Positions 43,718 to 54,714 of a stretch of DNA of 64,000 nucleotides are shown piece by piece. The notes beneath the pieces are model-generated. The model worked only from the letters and a program-made list of their open reading frames with translations. It was not told the DNA's origin and made no database searches. The translations under genes and the position numbers were made by a program. Source of the stretch: Sphaerulina vaccinii (lineage: Eukaryota > Ascomycota > Dothideomycetes > Mycosphaerellales > Mycosphaerellaceae); NCBI GenBank assembly GCA_022570795.1, contig JAKUDP010000006.1, positions 1,736,001-1,800,000 on the forward strand. Direction: 5' to 3'. How positions within the stretch are numbered: position 1 is the stretch's first letter; every line of letters begins with the position of its first letter.

Positions 43718-44210
43718 ATGCAAACACTCGCACTCTTCGCAGCTCTCGCTGGCCTGGCTACAGCGCAAGATCTAGGCGACTATGCCTATACAAAATGCAC
43801 TACAACCTATACTCCGACATCCTTCACCTACTGTGGCGACATTGCAGGTGCCACTACGACTGCTTATGCCGATTGCGTTGGTTGCGCGATTGAAACCTAC
43901 AACAACTTCCCAGCTTGCAGATGCTTCAGTGCACCAGCGACTGTAGCCACTCTTACCAGCACCGAAACTGCGTGTGCTCCAAGTTCTACCAGATCTCTTA
44001 CGACCACGACCAGAAACACGACAAAGTGTACGAAGACAATCACCGAGACGAAGCCTGGGTGCGGCGACTGCAATCATACTTATCACTGCAAGGACTAGCT
44101 GCGGAGGATGTGCTCTCAAGACGAAAACTGTCGATGGTGGATTTGGAATATGTCAATGTCCCACAGAGAGTGTGACGACTGTGACTGCTTGTAGCAAGGC
44201 CTACATTTGA
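43718..44210 (+). CDS. small secreted cysteine-rich protein 1 (effector-like)
   Basis: The ATG at 43718 opens a signal peptide (MQTLALFAALAGLATAQ) and a 126-aa product if unspliced, ending with TAG at 44096-44098. The mature part is Thr- and Cys-rich, with a unit DCVGCAIETYNNFPACRC followed by PATVATLTSTETAC. A second unit of the same type (SCGGCALKTKTV, then CQCPTESVTTVTAC) is encoded at 44091-44210 in another frame. A 67-nt intron (GTGTAC at ~44024 to CAAG at 44090) would join them in phase, giving ~146 aa; a 34-nt one is too short. A one-base lesion is the alternative. No homolog is named. It resembles secreted protein 2, 460 bp away. Confidence 0.65.
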
Positions 44211-44667
44211 AAGGGAGTGTGAGTGAGGTCATTGGTCTGCAATAATTAGCCAAGTACTGCGAATCAGCTATTCACGGCTCTTAGAAATGAAGCCACCTCG
44301 ATCATTGACTCCGTTGCCATTCCTTTCGGTTCCACTCTCGTACCCTCACCTCTCTTCTGCGGCGATGGAGGTGTGCAGGATCCTCTGTGTCCGCCCACAG
44401 CGCTCTGCGTCTGCTTGGTTGCACATGGACCAAGAAGTGATCGCGATACGATACAGTCAACCTTGGTAGCAGTGACACAAGAGTGCTTGCCAAGTCGGAG
44501 CTGAAGGAAATATGGGTGAGAGGTGAGCTCCTTCCTTCGCAGCTGTGTACATAAAGCTAAAGTTTCGCGAACAGTAGGTCCACATCTCACAACATCATAG
44601 CAAAAGCGGTTACTACACTTTTGACACCGAAACGAAAGCATCGACCACAGTCCAAGAACAACAGAAG
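44211..44667. other. intergenic spacer between the two secreted-protein genes
   Basis: About 460 bp, with no supported coding frame. It should hold the promoter of secreted protein 2. Confidence 0.35.
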
Positions 44668-44979
44668 ATGCTGCTCTCAACCTCAACGTCTCTCATCATC
44701 GCCACTCTCTCCAGCTATATTGTAGCTGCCAAGTACCCGAAAAGCCCATCCTGCACCATTATATCAACATACACTCCATCTGAGTGCTGCCCACGAATCC
44801 CAGCAGAAACGGCTTACACTCTGAGCGAGTGCGGTGGCTGCGCTTTGACAACTCAAACGGTACCACTCAACTGCCTCGTGGCCTGCACGGTGCCTCCGAC
44901 TGTTGATCCAGCTTTGACTACGACTCTCACGGAGTGTGATCAGACTATTACGCTGGATGATCCAATTACGAAGATGTGA
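44668..44979 (+). CDS. small secreted cysteine-rich protein 2 (103 aa), paralog of protein 1
   Basis: ATG at 44668, TGA at 44977-44979. The first ~20 residues are a signal peptide (SLIIATLSSYIVAA region). The mature part of ~82 residues has nine cysteines: SCTIIS, ECCPR, SECGGCALTTQTV, NCLVACTVPPTV and TECDQT. ECGGCALTTQTV pairs with SCGGCALKTKTV of protein 1, and the CTVPPTVDPALTTTLTEC tail with CFSAPATVATLTSTETAC. Both genes lie on the same strand, right beside the RIP-rich repeat compartment that starts about 740 bp downstream, a common place for plant-pathogen effectors. Function is inference only. Confidence 0.7.
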   Translation: MLLSTSTSLIIATLSSYIVAAKYPKSPSCTIISTYTPSECCPRIPAETAYTLSECGGCALTTQTVPLNCLVACTVPPTVDPALTTTLTECDQTITLDDPITKM

Positions 44980-45714
44980 AGATCTGGAAGAGTGCCAGGT
45001 GCAGCTGGAAGGCTTTAGCTTGTGTACTCTGCGTGAAGTGGCTGCTCGTTGCCGCTAGATATCGAGACTCACATCGATGGTGTGCAGCCTCTCACGTCGT
45101 GCAGTGCTGACCGTGGCAAGGGAGTCGGATCTGTGGTAGTCTGCCAGGACTCACTCGAAATCAGAGAGTGGTTGCTCTGCGGATGGTGATGGTGGAGTGT
45201 CGAAGTGTTGACAGATAAACTGGAAAGGAAATGGAAAGCGCTTAAGTGATATCTGGGAAGAAGAATTGCATGTAATGCTCGTAGATCGATATGTTGGAGA
45301 GAAGACTATGCTGTTCACAAATTTTATGCTTACCAGGTAGTCTTATGCAATGCCAAGCTCGACTAGTTTTCTCCTTTCTTTGCTTCTGTACCTTCTGGTC
45401 TAGTACATCAATCAACAGATCTGTACAGAAGCTATTAGTAGCACAACTCCCGCTACAACAATAATGCCAGCATCGAGATGCGGTCTATCTTGCCTTACTT
45501 GATTGACTGCAAAAGGGCCGCCTTCTGCATGCACTATTTCAAGAGCGTGATTCCAGACCCCTCGGACGTCTTTTGCTCGCCGCTGCCTCACGCACAGAGC
45601 ATCCGGCTATACTCTCGAGAATCACAGTATCAAAATCCACTAGAAAGGGTCAGGTGCAATACTTCGACGGCACGCTGACCTTTGGCCGGAGTATCGTAAC
45701 GAGGAATCGAGAAT
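44980..45714. other. GC-normal margin before the repeat compartment
   Basis: About 735 bp without a supported gene. Base composition changes sharply near 45750-45850, from mixed to strongly AT-rich. Confidence 0.45.
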
Positions 45715-45749
45715 AAGGTAGCGCACGCTCGGGATTTCGTCCTAATCCA

Positions 45750-46487
45750 TGTCAATTCGCCGTTGAGATAGGAGAGTACGACATCCTTATAAATCCTTCT
45801 AGAGAGAACAGCAATGCTTCTATGCTATATAGGCTCTAATATATAGAGAAAAGAGTCCTTAAATAGCAAAACTTACCCAAATAGAAATAGCTAAATAGCT
45901 TCCTCTATATAGAGTCTCTAGTACTTTAAAATAGATTAGAATAGTCTAATCCTATAGTCTATAGTCTATAGATAAAGTTATACTACCTGCGCTAGGTAAG
46001 TAGGTAAGCCTACTTAAGAATTAATAATATATTAATAGCTATTTATAATAAAGCTAAGTCTTAGTACCTACTAAGGAAAATACTATTATATTTTAACTTT
46101 TGCTTTATAACTTAGTTTCGTATACTAACCTCTTATATTACTAATTACTATACTATTATTCGAGCTAGTTTTATACTATTATTTATACTAAATTTTCTAT
46201 ATTTTTTATACTATAGTATCTATATAAGTAGGCCTCGATTACTATAACTAGCGCCCTAGTATAATACTACCTATAACTATTACTTAATTACTATATACTA
46301 TAGTATTAGTATTCCTATCTAAGTATTTTACTTTTCTATACTATAGTAAAAAAATAGATAGTTAAAAGCTTAGCTAGCTATATATTTAGAACTATATCTT
46401 TGCCTAGAGCTACTATATAGTTATAAGCTCTTATACTAAGAAGAAGTACTATAGGCTCTATAAGAACTATAGTACTATTTATCGAAA
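45750..46487. repeat. AT-rich RIP-affected repeat relic, left of copia element 1
   Basis: The stretch is dominated by TA and AGCTA/CTATA words and has no open frame of useful length in any frame. CG dinucleotides are rare. I cannot identify the element. The LTR element at 46488 appears inserted in or next to it. Confidence 0.55.
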
Positions 46488-46726
46488 TAGAATAATAATA
46501 TATATATTTATAATATATAGAAAAAGTTTTAATATATAATAGAAGTAGAAGTATTAGATAGGAACTAACTATATTAATTATATTAGTTAGATATAGGTTA
46601 TATTTCTTTCTAAAATATAGAGTATTAGATAAGTTATATAATCTACTATTATATAATATATATTATATAATCTAATTCCTAAAAGAGTATCTCTTAGATA
46701 GTCTAACTAGACTATACTTTCTAATA
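46488..46726 (-). repeat. LTR of copia element 1 (left copy, 239 bp)
   Basis: It matches 51960-52198 over its full length with about ten transitions and one transversion by eye. The ends correspond to a TG...CA type terminus mutated to TA...TA. Confidence 0.85.
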
Positions 46727-49700
46727 CTCCTACTTAGGCTAGATAGTTCTTCTACTCTATATTCTAGTACTTATATTCTATTCCAAATCTCGATAACTTA
46801 TTAAATATAGAAGAGCTATTTATATAAGCTAGAGTTATTTTATAAACTTCTAGAATTAGGGACTATTCTTTAGCTTAGTTAACTTATTTATAACTATCTC
46901 TTTTATTAGAATATATACTACTACTATCTTCCTTTGCTACTAGAGTCTTCTAATATTATTATAGGCTATATTAATATATTTTAATCTTTTATAGGTATAG
47001 GTATCCTTAACTAGAGTTAGAGATACTTAGTTATCTTCTATAATCTAAATAGGTCTAAGTTTATTTACTATATTAGAGTTCGCTTTAATAAGTAGTTAAA
47101 AAGAATATTCTTCTACTAACTCTATATAGTCTATTTCTCTTAGAAGTGCTACTAGGAATTAAAATTACTTAGTATATATATTTAGAGCTATATACTTAGC
47201 CTCTATAGTTAATATTACTATAGACTTCTACTTCTTACTTATCTAAGATACTAGTACTCTATAGAGGAAGAAGATAGATTCTAGAATTAAAACTCTATCT
47301 ACTTTATCTATTATATAGTTAGAGTCTAAATATCTAATAAGGCTTCTACTACTTTTTCTAAATATAAGTTCTAGGTCTAGGAATAACTTAAAGTATCTTG
47401 CTAGTTTCTTTAGAGTATTTATATATCCTCTTATTAGGTTAGCTATATATAAGCTTAGTCTACTAAGAGCAAAAGCAATATCTAGTCTTATTATAACTAT
47501 TAGCTATATCTATATACTTATCTAGCTTTAGTACTTCTATTTAGTATATTTTTTATTAGATAGAATTGCTTTAGTAAGGCTTTTATAACTATCTATTAGT
47601 AAGAGAGTTAGATAGGTATTTTCCTTAGTTATATTTAGTATTATAAGGTTCTCTTAGATATAGTATTCTTAATTAAGCTTTAGAGTTTCTATAACTCTAT
47701 CCTTTATTATCTTTATTCTAAAAATCTTTTCTAGCTCTTTTAGATTCTTAATTTTAAAGACCTTACTAAGCTATTCCTTAAACTAGAGAATATCTTTTAG
47801 TTCTAGTACTATAATAGGTATATTATCTATATAGATTAGAACTATAATTCTTCTTTCTCTATAGATAAGTAGGTATAGGTCGATCTCTAATTAATCGAAT
47901 TCTATTTATTCTAGCTTTAAAATATAGAGTTTATTCTAGTCTCTTACTACTTACTTAAGTCTATAAAGACTTTTTAGAATCTTTAGAATCTAGTTTAGTA
48001 GGACCTCTACTTCTAGAGGTAGGATTATATAAATATTTTCTTTTAGAGAGCTCTTTATAAATATATTATTTATATCTACTTAGTATATCTCTAAGTCCTT
48101 TTTGCAAATAACTACTATAAATACCTTTAAAGTATTATACCTTATAGTTAGTATAAAGGTATTTTTAAAGTCTACTCTAAACTTCTAGAAGAACCTTCTA
48201 GTAACTAGTTTTATTTTAAACTTTTTAATAGCTTTACTAATTAATCTTTTTATATTAAAGACCTACCTAGATATTATAAAGTTTATACCTTTTAGTAGTA
48301 TAACTAGCTTCTAGGTATAGTTACTATCTAAAGCTACTAGTTCTCTCTAGATTACTTCTTTCTATATATAGCTCTATTTAGAATTCTATATTACCTTTTT
48401 ATAGAACTTTAGAATAGGGACCTCTTACTTTAAAGTAATATTAGGTCTAAATACTATAAATATAACCTTTTTAATCTCTACTAAAATTTTCTAGATATAA
48501 TTCCTTTCTTTTTTAATTAGGCTAAGAAATATTTTATAATACTTTAGGTTAGATATATTATCTTTTTTATCTCTCTACCTTTTTTAGAGGACCTACTTTA
48601 TAACTATACTATAGGCCTTAGGTTTAGGTTCTTCCTCTTTATCTAAAAGAGATCTCCTTCTTTTCTAGAATTGTACTTTTGCTTCTAGTAGATTTTATAT
48701 AATATCTAGATATTTTCTAATATATATATTTCTACTAGTCTTTTAATAAACTTTAGTTAGCTAATTAGCTCTAATTTTCTTCTCCTAAAGCTATATACTC
48801 CCGGAGTTTTCTTTTTCTAGATTTTCTATCTTCTAGTACTTCTCTTTATTCTTTAGTAGAGGTCTAAGCTATATAAATAGTAGTTAATATTTAGTCGGGC
48901 CTCTAGGGCCCGATAGACTTTAGAACTCCTTCTACTTCTTTAGTCTCTCTACTAGTTTCCTAACTAGTATACTACTAGATTAGTTAAGCTTAGGAATATT
49001 TAACTCCAAATCTCCTCTTTTCTTATACTTAAACTACTTAGTATTACTATAGGCCTTAATAGCCTCTATATTAGGCTTCTAGAAAAGCTATATTTTAGTA
49101 GTATCTAGAATATAACTAACGAATATAGTATTCTTACTTCTATTTATTAGTTTGTCTAATCTTATTCTAGCTAGCTAGAACTTCGAGTTTATATATACTA
49201 CTACTCTATAGCTCTAGACTCTAAAGTATAATACTAGAGGTCTCTATTCTAAGAATGCCTCTTTAGGTAAGACTTTAAATCTATTAATATCTAGCCTATT
49301 TAGAAAAGTATTCCTAATAATAATACTTACTTCTAGTACTTTAGGCTAGAACTTAATTAGTATATTAGATTCTTCTAGTATTGCTTTTACTTTTTCTTTA
49401 GAAGTTTAGATTAACTTTTTAATAACTCTATTCTAAATAGAGTTATATACTTTAGTAGTATAGAAAGAGATTCTATTTTCTCTTTTCTACTACTTTAGTA
49501 TAGTAAGAAGCTTTCTAGCTCTATTACTTTTTACTACTTAGAAAGAATTTCTAGATTAAAGCTCTACCTTCCTTTTCTATTAGTAGAGAGCTAGTAGTAT
49601 ATCTATTCTTAACTTTAGTAGAAAGGCCTACTTCTTTCTTAAGAAGTTATTAATAATTTTAAGCTACTACTTAAATTCTAATTTTAAAATAGGTAGGAGT

Positions 49701-51959
49701 CTATAGATATTAATAGATATAAGAGCTAGCCTTTAGGGCTTCTACTATATCTCTTTCCCTCTATACTACTTTATCTTTACTATTATATAGACCCTATATA
49801 CTCTATACTCCTTTAGTATTAGTATTAGGCTTTTTAAATCTAAAATCTAGTAAAAGTTCTTTACTACCTTCTCCCTAAAATATATAAGCCTTCGATACTA
49901 GAGCTCCTACTAATTCTAGGTACCCTCTAATATATAGAAAATATATACTTTATCTATTAATTCCTATAAGAAGTATACTTAATTTCGGTCGAGCCCCTAG
50001 AGCCTAATAGACTTAGCTAGACTTTTATTAATCTCTTTAATAAATAGGACTTCTTCTAATATTCTTATCTAGATAACTACTTTTCTAGAGGCTAAAATAA
50101 GTATAAATTTTAGTAGTTAAATACCGAAGTACTTACTAAACTAACTCTATAAAATAAGATTAACTCTAAGACTAGGTATAAATAGAATATCTTTTAGTAT
50201 AATCTATTTCCTCTTTCTTCCCTCTATTACTACTTTCCTAATATATATAGCTATTAAGTAGCTACTACCGACTTTAATCTACTTCCTAGTCTAAAAAAGT
50301 TTTAGTTTCCTAAAGAGTAATTCTTAGTTAGTTATATAGATAGAAGTATAAGAGTTAAGTAGCTATTCCGATAGCCTATACTTGCCTTTTATATCTATAG
50401 TTAAGTAGGCTATCTTATCTATATCCTTATCCTCTAATAGGGTCTAAGATGCTTCTAAGGTAGTTAGTAACCTTATATTTTCTTATGCTGCAAAAGCCTT
50501 CTTTAGGTACTTTTTGCTTAAGTTAGATTTCTTTTTAAGGAATTGTACTTTAAGTTTAAGTTTCTTTACTATTTCTTTAAGTTTATCTTTCCCTAGTAAA
50601 GATCCCCTCCTTTGTCTTAATAGAGAGTATCTTTTCTTAACTTAGTATTCTATCTTTAGTACTATAGTCTTAGTAGCTCTCTTTGCTCTTTTAAGTTAAG
50701 AATAATTATTCTAGATATATAGTCTTTTATAAAGGAAATAGGCTAGTAGTTTCTAAATACTTTTCTTAGCAAATATAGCTATCTCTTAGCCTATTATCTA
50801 TTTCTAATTTTTTTTTTTAGAATTCTAAAAATATTCTAAAGCTTAAGATTCTACTTTAGGTCTATACTATTTCTAATTATTAAGTAGAACTTAGATAGAG
50901 CTATAAGGAGTTACTATATCTTTCTATTCTTAGTTTTAATTTCTTTAAACTATAAAGAAATTATAACTACTCTTTTTATAATAGTACTTAGGCTCTACTA
51001 TACTTTATTAATTATCTAGCTATCTTATATCTCGAATATAGTATACTATTTAAAAAGGCTTCTTCCTATAGCTTAGAGCTTACTTTTATACCTCTTTTTA
51101 GTCTATTTCTAGAGCTTTTTATTATTTTAATCTCCTATATTACTTTCTAATTATCTACTAATATATAGATATATATTTTATAGAAAGCTACTATATTATA
51201 CTTCTTATAGGATGCTTTCTTAATAGAGCTATCTAGTAAGTCTAATAATATAGTTAATATATATTCTAAAGGAGTTAATACTAGAGTATCTAGTATAGTT
51301 TCTAATAGAACCTATTCTACTTACTTAGATATAAAATATATTTTTATTATTCTAAACTAGGCTTTATAGTTCTTTTATATTAGGATTAGTATAGCTACTC
51401 TCCTATTAAATCTATTTTCTTACTTTTAATCTATTTTACTTAAAATATTAAACTAAACTCTAGAAAATTAATACTCTTTTAAATAACTTAAGTAGTAGTT
51501 TCTAAATAGCTACTTTTCTTATCTAAAACTCTCTTTCTTCTTTTTTAGATAAGCTTAGTATAGTTTCTTATACTTTCTACTTATCTATACTTATAGATAG
51601 ACTTAAATAGTCTCTTCTTAGAGGAATATACTTTTCTAAAGTATTAGTAGTACTCTAGTATAGAGGTTAAGTCTTATCTATATAAAATAGTACTTTAGCT
51701 TCTAGCTTACTCTTTCTTTTTTATATCTTTTAAGCTCTACTCTTTTAGGTATACCTTACTAGGTTCTTTTCTATCTTATCTACTTTTAGGAACTTCTAAA
51801 ATATACTAAGTTCTTCTAAGTCTTTTTAGTAGTATAGATAGATATATTTTAGATTTTGTTTTATTTTTTTTATTATAGATTTATATTCTACTATTAGAAA
51901 AAGCTAACTATTACTATCTAATACTTTTTCTATAAATCTAGGCTTATAACCTATTAAAT

Positions 51960-52198
51960 TAGAATAATAATATATATACTTATAATATATAGAAAGAGTC
52001 TTAATATATAATAGAAATAGAAGTATTAGATAGAAACTAACTATATTAATTATATTAGTTAGATATAGGTTATATCTCCTTCTAAGATATAGAGTATTAG
52101 ATAAGTTATATAACCTACTATTATATATTATATATTATATAATCTAATTCCTAAAAGGGTATCTCTTAGATAGTCTAACTAGACTATACTTTCTAATA
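51960..52198 (-). repeat. LTR of copia element 1 (right copy, 239 bp)
   Basis: Partner of 46488-46726, identical in length. As the element is on the minus strand this is its 5' LTR. Confidence 0.85.
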
Positions 52199-53215
52199 AA
52201 GTATATAAAAAATAGTAAAAAATACTTATTATATAGAATAGTTAACTCCGAGTCTATAAAGCAAATTATAGCTAGTAATATAACTATATATAAATTTATA
52301 TATAGTAAATATAAGTAATTATTAGAAGTATTTTTAACTTTAATACCTAGTACTAAATATATATAGTTAGACTACTAAAAGAATTCTAAGCTTATTAGCT
52401 ATATATTAACTAAGAAGTTAATACTAAAATCGAGAAATTATATATATATATATATAATCTAATCTACTTATTATAGGTATTACCTATAATATACCTAAAG
52501 TAGATATAGGAAACTAAAAGCCTACCTAGACTATAAAGATATATAAGTAAATTATATATACTATTCTATAGAGAAGAATTTTTTTAAATACTTAAAAAAA
52601 GAATTTTCTTTTTTTAAGCTATATTCTATTAATTAGAACTACCTATATAGTAGTATAGAGTCTATATAGCCTATCTATAGTACCTATACCTAAATACGAG
52701 TATACCTACCTTCCTACCTACTTTCTATTTATAATACTACTATTAATTATAAGCTATATACTATAATAAATAAATTTAGTATCTCGAGTTATTACTATAT
52801 ACTTTAGATACTAACTACTCTATAGCTAACTTAAGCTTATTTTAGTTCTTAGACTTACTATATATAATAAGTAGTATATAAAGTAGTAGTATAAAATAGA
52901 GTCTATTTTTAGTTAATTCTAACTAATTATATTTCTAGATTAAGCTTATTATATAGCAAGTCTAAGCTAATTTTATTACTACTTTATATAATACTTATTA
53001 AATAATAATAATATATTATACTTTTATTCTTTATTCTATTATAAAAATATATACTATATTAGAATCCTCGTCTTTAGTACTTTCTAATTATATAGGTATT
53101 AATATTCTCTAACTACTATATATAGAGTTTTATATACTATAACTAGAATTGAAATTCCCTCCTTTTTATATAGTATAGTATATATACCTTAATACAGGCG
53201 ATCTAGATTGTAAAA
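52199..53215. repeat. AT-rich RIP-affected relic, right of copia element 1
   Basis: The same TA-dominated composition continues without a usable open frame. At about 53180-53230 composition returns to normal. It may be the other side of the element interrupted by copia 1, but I could not align it with 45750-46487. Confidence 0.5.
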
Positions 53216-53870
53216 AGGTATATAAGTATAGAAAAAGGTCGATTCTATCGGTTATGCTAACACCCGTTATCGTAGGTCGTTGTTGTCGTCGTCGGCGGAA
53301 GTGCGCGAAAAGGGTGTCGGAAACAAGTAACTAGTATTTACCAAAACGCGACGAAAATGTCCCAGACGCTTCGCCTTCGGCTCAGCAACACGTCATATAT
53401 CAAGCCTTAAAACAACGCGCACCGCCACTACTACCACCACGATCGCACGAAGGCACGAAGCGTCTAGGTATCCGAGATAAATTCAAGCACTCCGTTAATT
53501 CTGTCTCCGGACGTTGCATCAGTCTTCTCATTCAGTGCTAGAACTCGGGCCATGCAGCCATATCACAAAGTTATGATACGTGCGTCTCTTTTGCCGATCA
53601 CTCGAACCAAGTGCAGTAACAATATAAGAACAAGTGGTGCTTACGAAGAAGAAGAAGCCACGTCCCTGTGATGGAACTGTACGACAAGTTGCAAAGCGTG
53701 AACTTCGCCTTGGAAGGTCTTCAGCCTCGAGCAGTTGGCAAGGAAGTCGCCTGGACTTGGCTTGAGGCACGTCGCTCACGTTTCATTTGTGAAGGGGAGC
53801 TAATCGGTGACAGAATCGCGAAAACGTGGAAAGAGTGGCTGCACACCTGAAGAGAGCATTCAACAAAGAG
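53216..53870. other. GC-normal island, possible 3' part of the DDE transposon
   Basis: This is the left end of the unmutated island. Minus-strand frames at 53528-53968 could be the C-terminal part of the transposase after a frame change, but I find no motif to prove it. The boundary with the RIP block is sharp. Confidence 0.35.
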
Positions 53871-54491
53871 TCAAAAGGAGTGGATGTGATTTCGCACTGG
53901 GCGATCTGTCGTACTAGGGCTCTGAAGGAGCCGCAAGAGCTGGTTAAAGGCATTCGTAACGAGAACAAGGATTCCGTGGTACTGATACCCTTGGAGACAT
54001 GGACTTAGGAGAACGGGGTTTTCGTCGATGCTTTGATTGAGGAAGGGCAGGATATTTGCGCGGACATACATTGGGGTCCACTCAATGCGTGGAATGCGAG
54101 CGGAATCGAGTCGTGAAGTTGCGTCGGTCTCTGCAGCCAGCGCACGCTTCAGCGGCGAGAATACGCTGACATCAAGAGTCTGCAGCACATGCGATGTATG
54201 CGGTGGCAGAATAAGAAGGTCAATTGCATACTCTATGCAGTACGCGATTACCTTTGCCGTGATATGACTTCCGTGGCCGTCTACAATGAGAAAACGACGC
54301 TGTGTTGGATCGGCTGGCCTTGTCGAGGGCTCAAATACTGTAGTCAGCCACTCAAATGCATGGCTATCGAGCGTCCAGCCGCTGTTACTTATGGAGAACC
54401 TCCAATTTGGTGGTGTGTCTCGTGGAATCCAAGCAGTGTTAGTGTGGGCGTATACACTGGTTCCTGCAGGGAAGGCTGGTCCTTTTACTCC
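53871..54491 (-). pseudogene. DDE-superfamily (pogo-like) transposase, C-terminal catalytic part, split by an LTR insertion
   Basis: Reading on the minus strand from 54491: GVKGPAFPAGTSVYAH, WRFSISNSGWTL, FEWLTTVFEPST, RFLIVDGHGSHITAKVIAYC, then LLILPPHTSHVLQTLDVSVFSPLKRAL. The VDGHGSH and LPPHTSHxLQxLDVxxF blocks are characteristic of DDE_1 endonucleases of pogo/Fot1-type DNA transposons, and include two of the catalytic acids. The frame upstream of 54491 is LTR sequence; the true continuation is at 60452 (minus strand: CTGTACAGGAGT), where a stop soon follows. The gene is not RIP-mutated, in contrast to everything around it, which suggests low copy number. Confidence 0.8.
54487..54491. repeat. 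5-bp target-site duplication, left copy (ACTCC)
   Basis: ACTCC directly precedes TGATGCGAGG, the first bases of the left LTR, and recurs directly after the right LTR at 60452-60456. Confidence 0.85.
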
Positions 54492-54714
54492 TGATGCGAG
54501 GCAGTTAGTTACGTAATTGCTTGGCAATTTCATGAATATTGGAATATATGGATCAGATCGTGTAGGAGTTAACAACTGATTGTTCTAAGCAATCTATAGT
54601 ATGTTCTATATACTAAATTGCTTGCTAAGATTTAAAAAATCTCTATATAAGCCTAGAGGGATAGTTTCTCGTATTTTTAGCTTATATTCGGTGTTTTCGG
54701 CTATCCGCGCAATA
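54492..54714 (-). repeat. LTR of copia element 2 (left copy, 223 bp)
   Basis: Starts TGATGCGAGG and ends GCGCAATA. Its outer ~87 bases keep C/G where the right copy has T/A; its inner part is mutated. Confidence 0.9.

Larger units (their letters stand above)
46488..52198 (-). mobile_element. Ty1/copia-type LTR retrotransposon 1, RIP-degraded
   Basis: Two direct repeats of 239 bp bound a 5.2-kb interior. On the minus strand the LTR starts TATTAGAAAG and ends ATTATTCTA (TG...CA with RIP changes). Next to the right-hand LTR the minus strand reads GGTTATAAGCCTAGA, a possible primer-binding site; next to the left-hand LTR it has a purine run (AAGTAGGAG), a possible polypurine tract. Reverse transcriptase can be read at about 47700-47850 (minus): IVLIYIDNIPII, the YxDD box with its last Asp changed by G-to-A, then LSKVFKIKNLKELEKIF, the copia motif KxxDLGE in mutated form. 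Many TAG/TAA codons destroy all frames. Not functional. No clear target duplication is left. Confidence 0.85.

Noticed and set aside
45478..45678. 66-codon plus frame at the edge of the repeat compartment
   Set aside because: No motif and no splice context; coding support is insufficient.
53871..54575. Transposase frame starting at 54575
   Set aside because: The first 28 residues are translated LTR sequence of copia element 2; the true gene continues at 60452.
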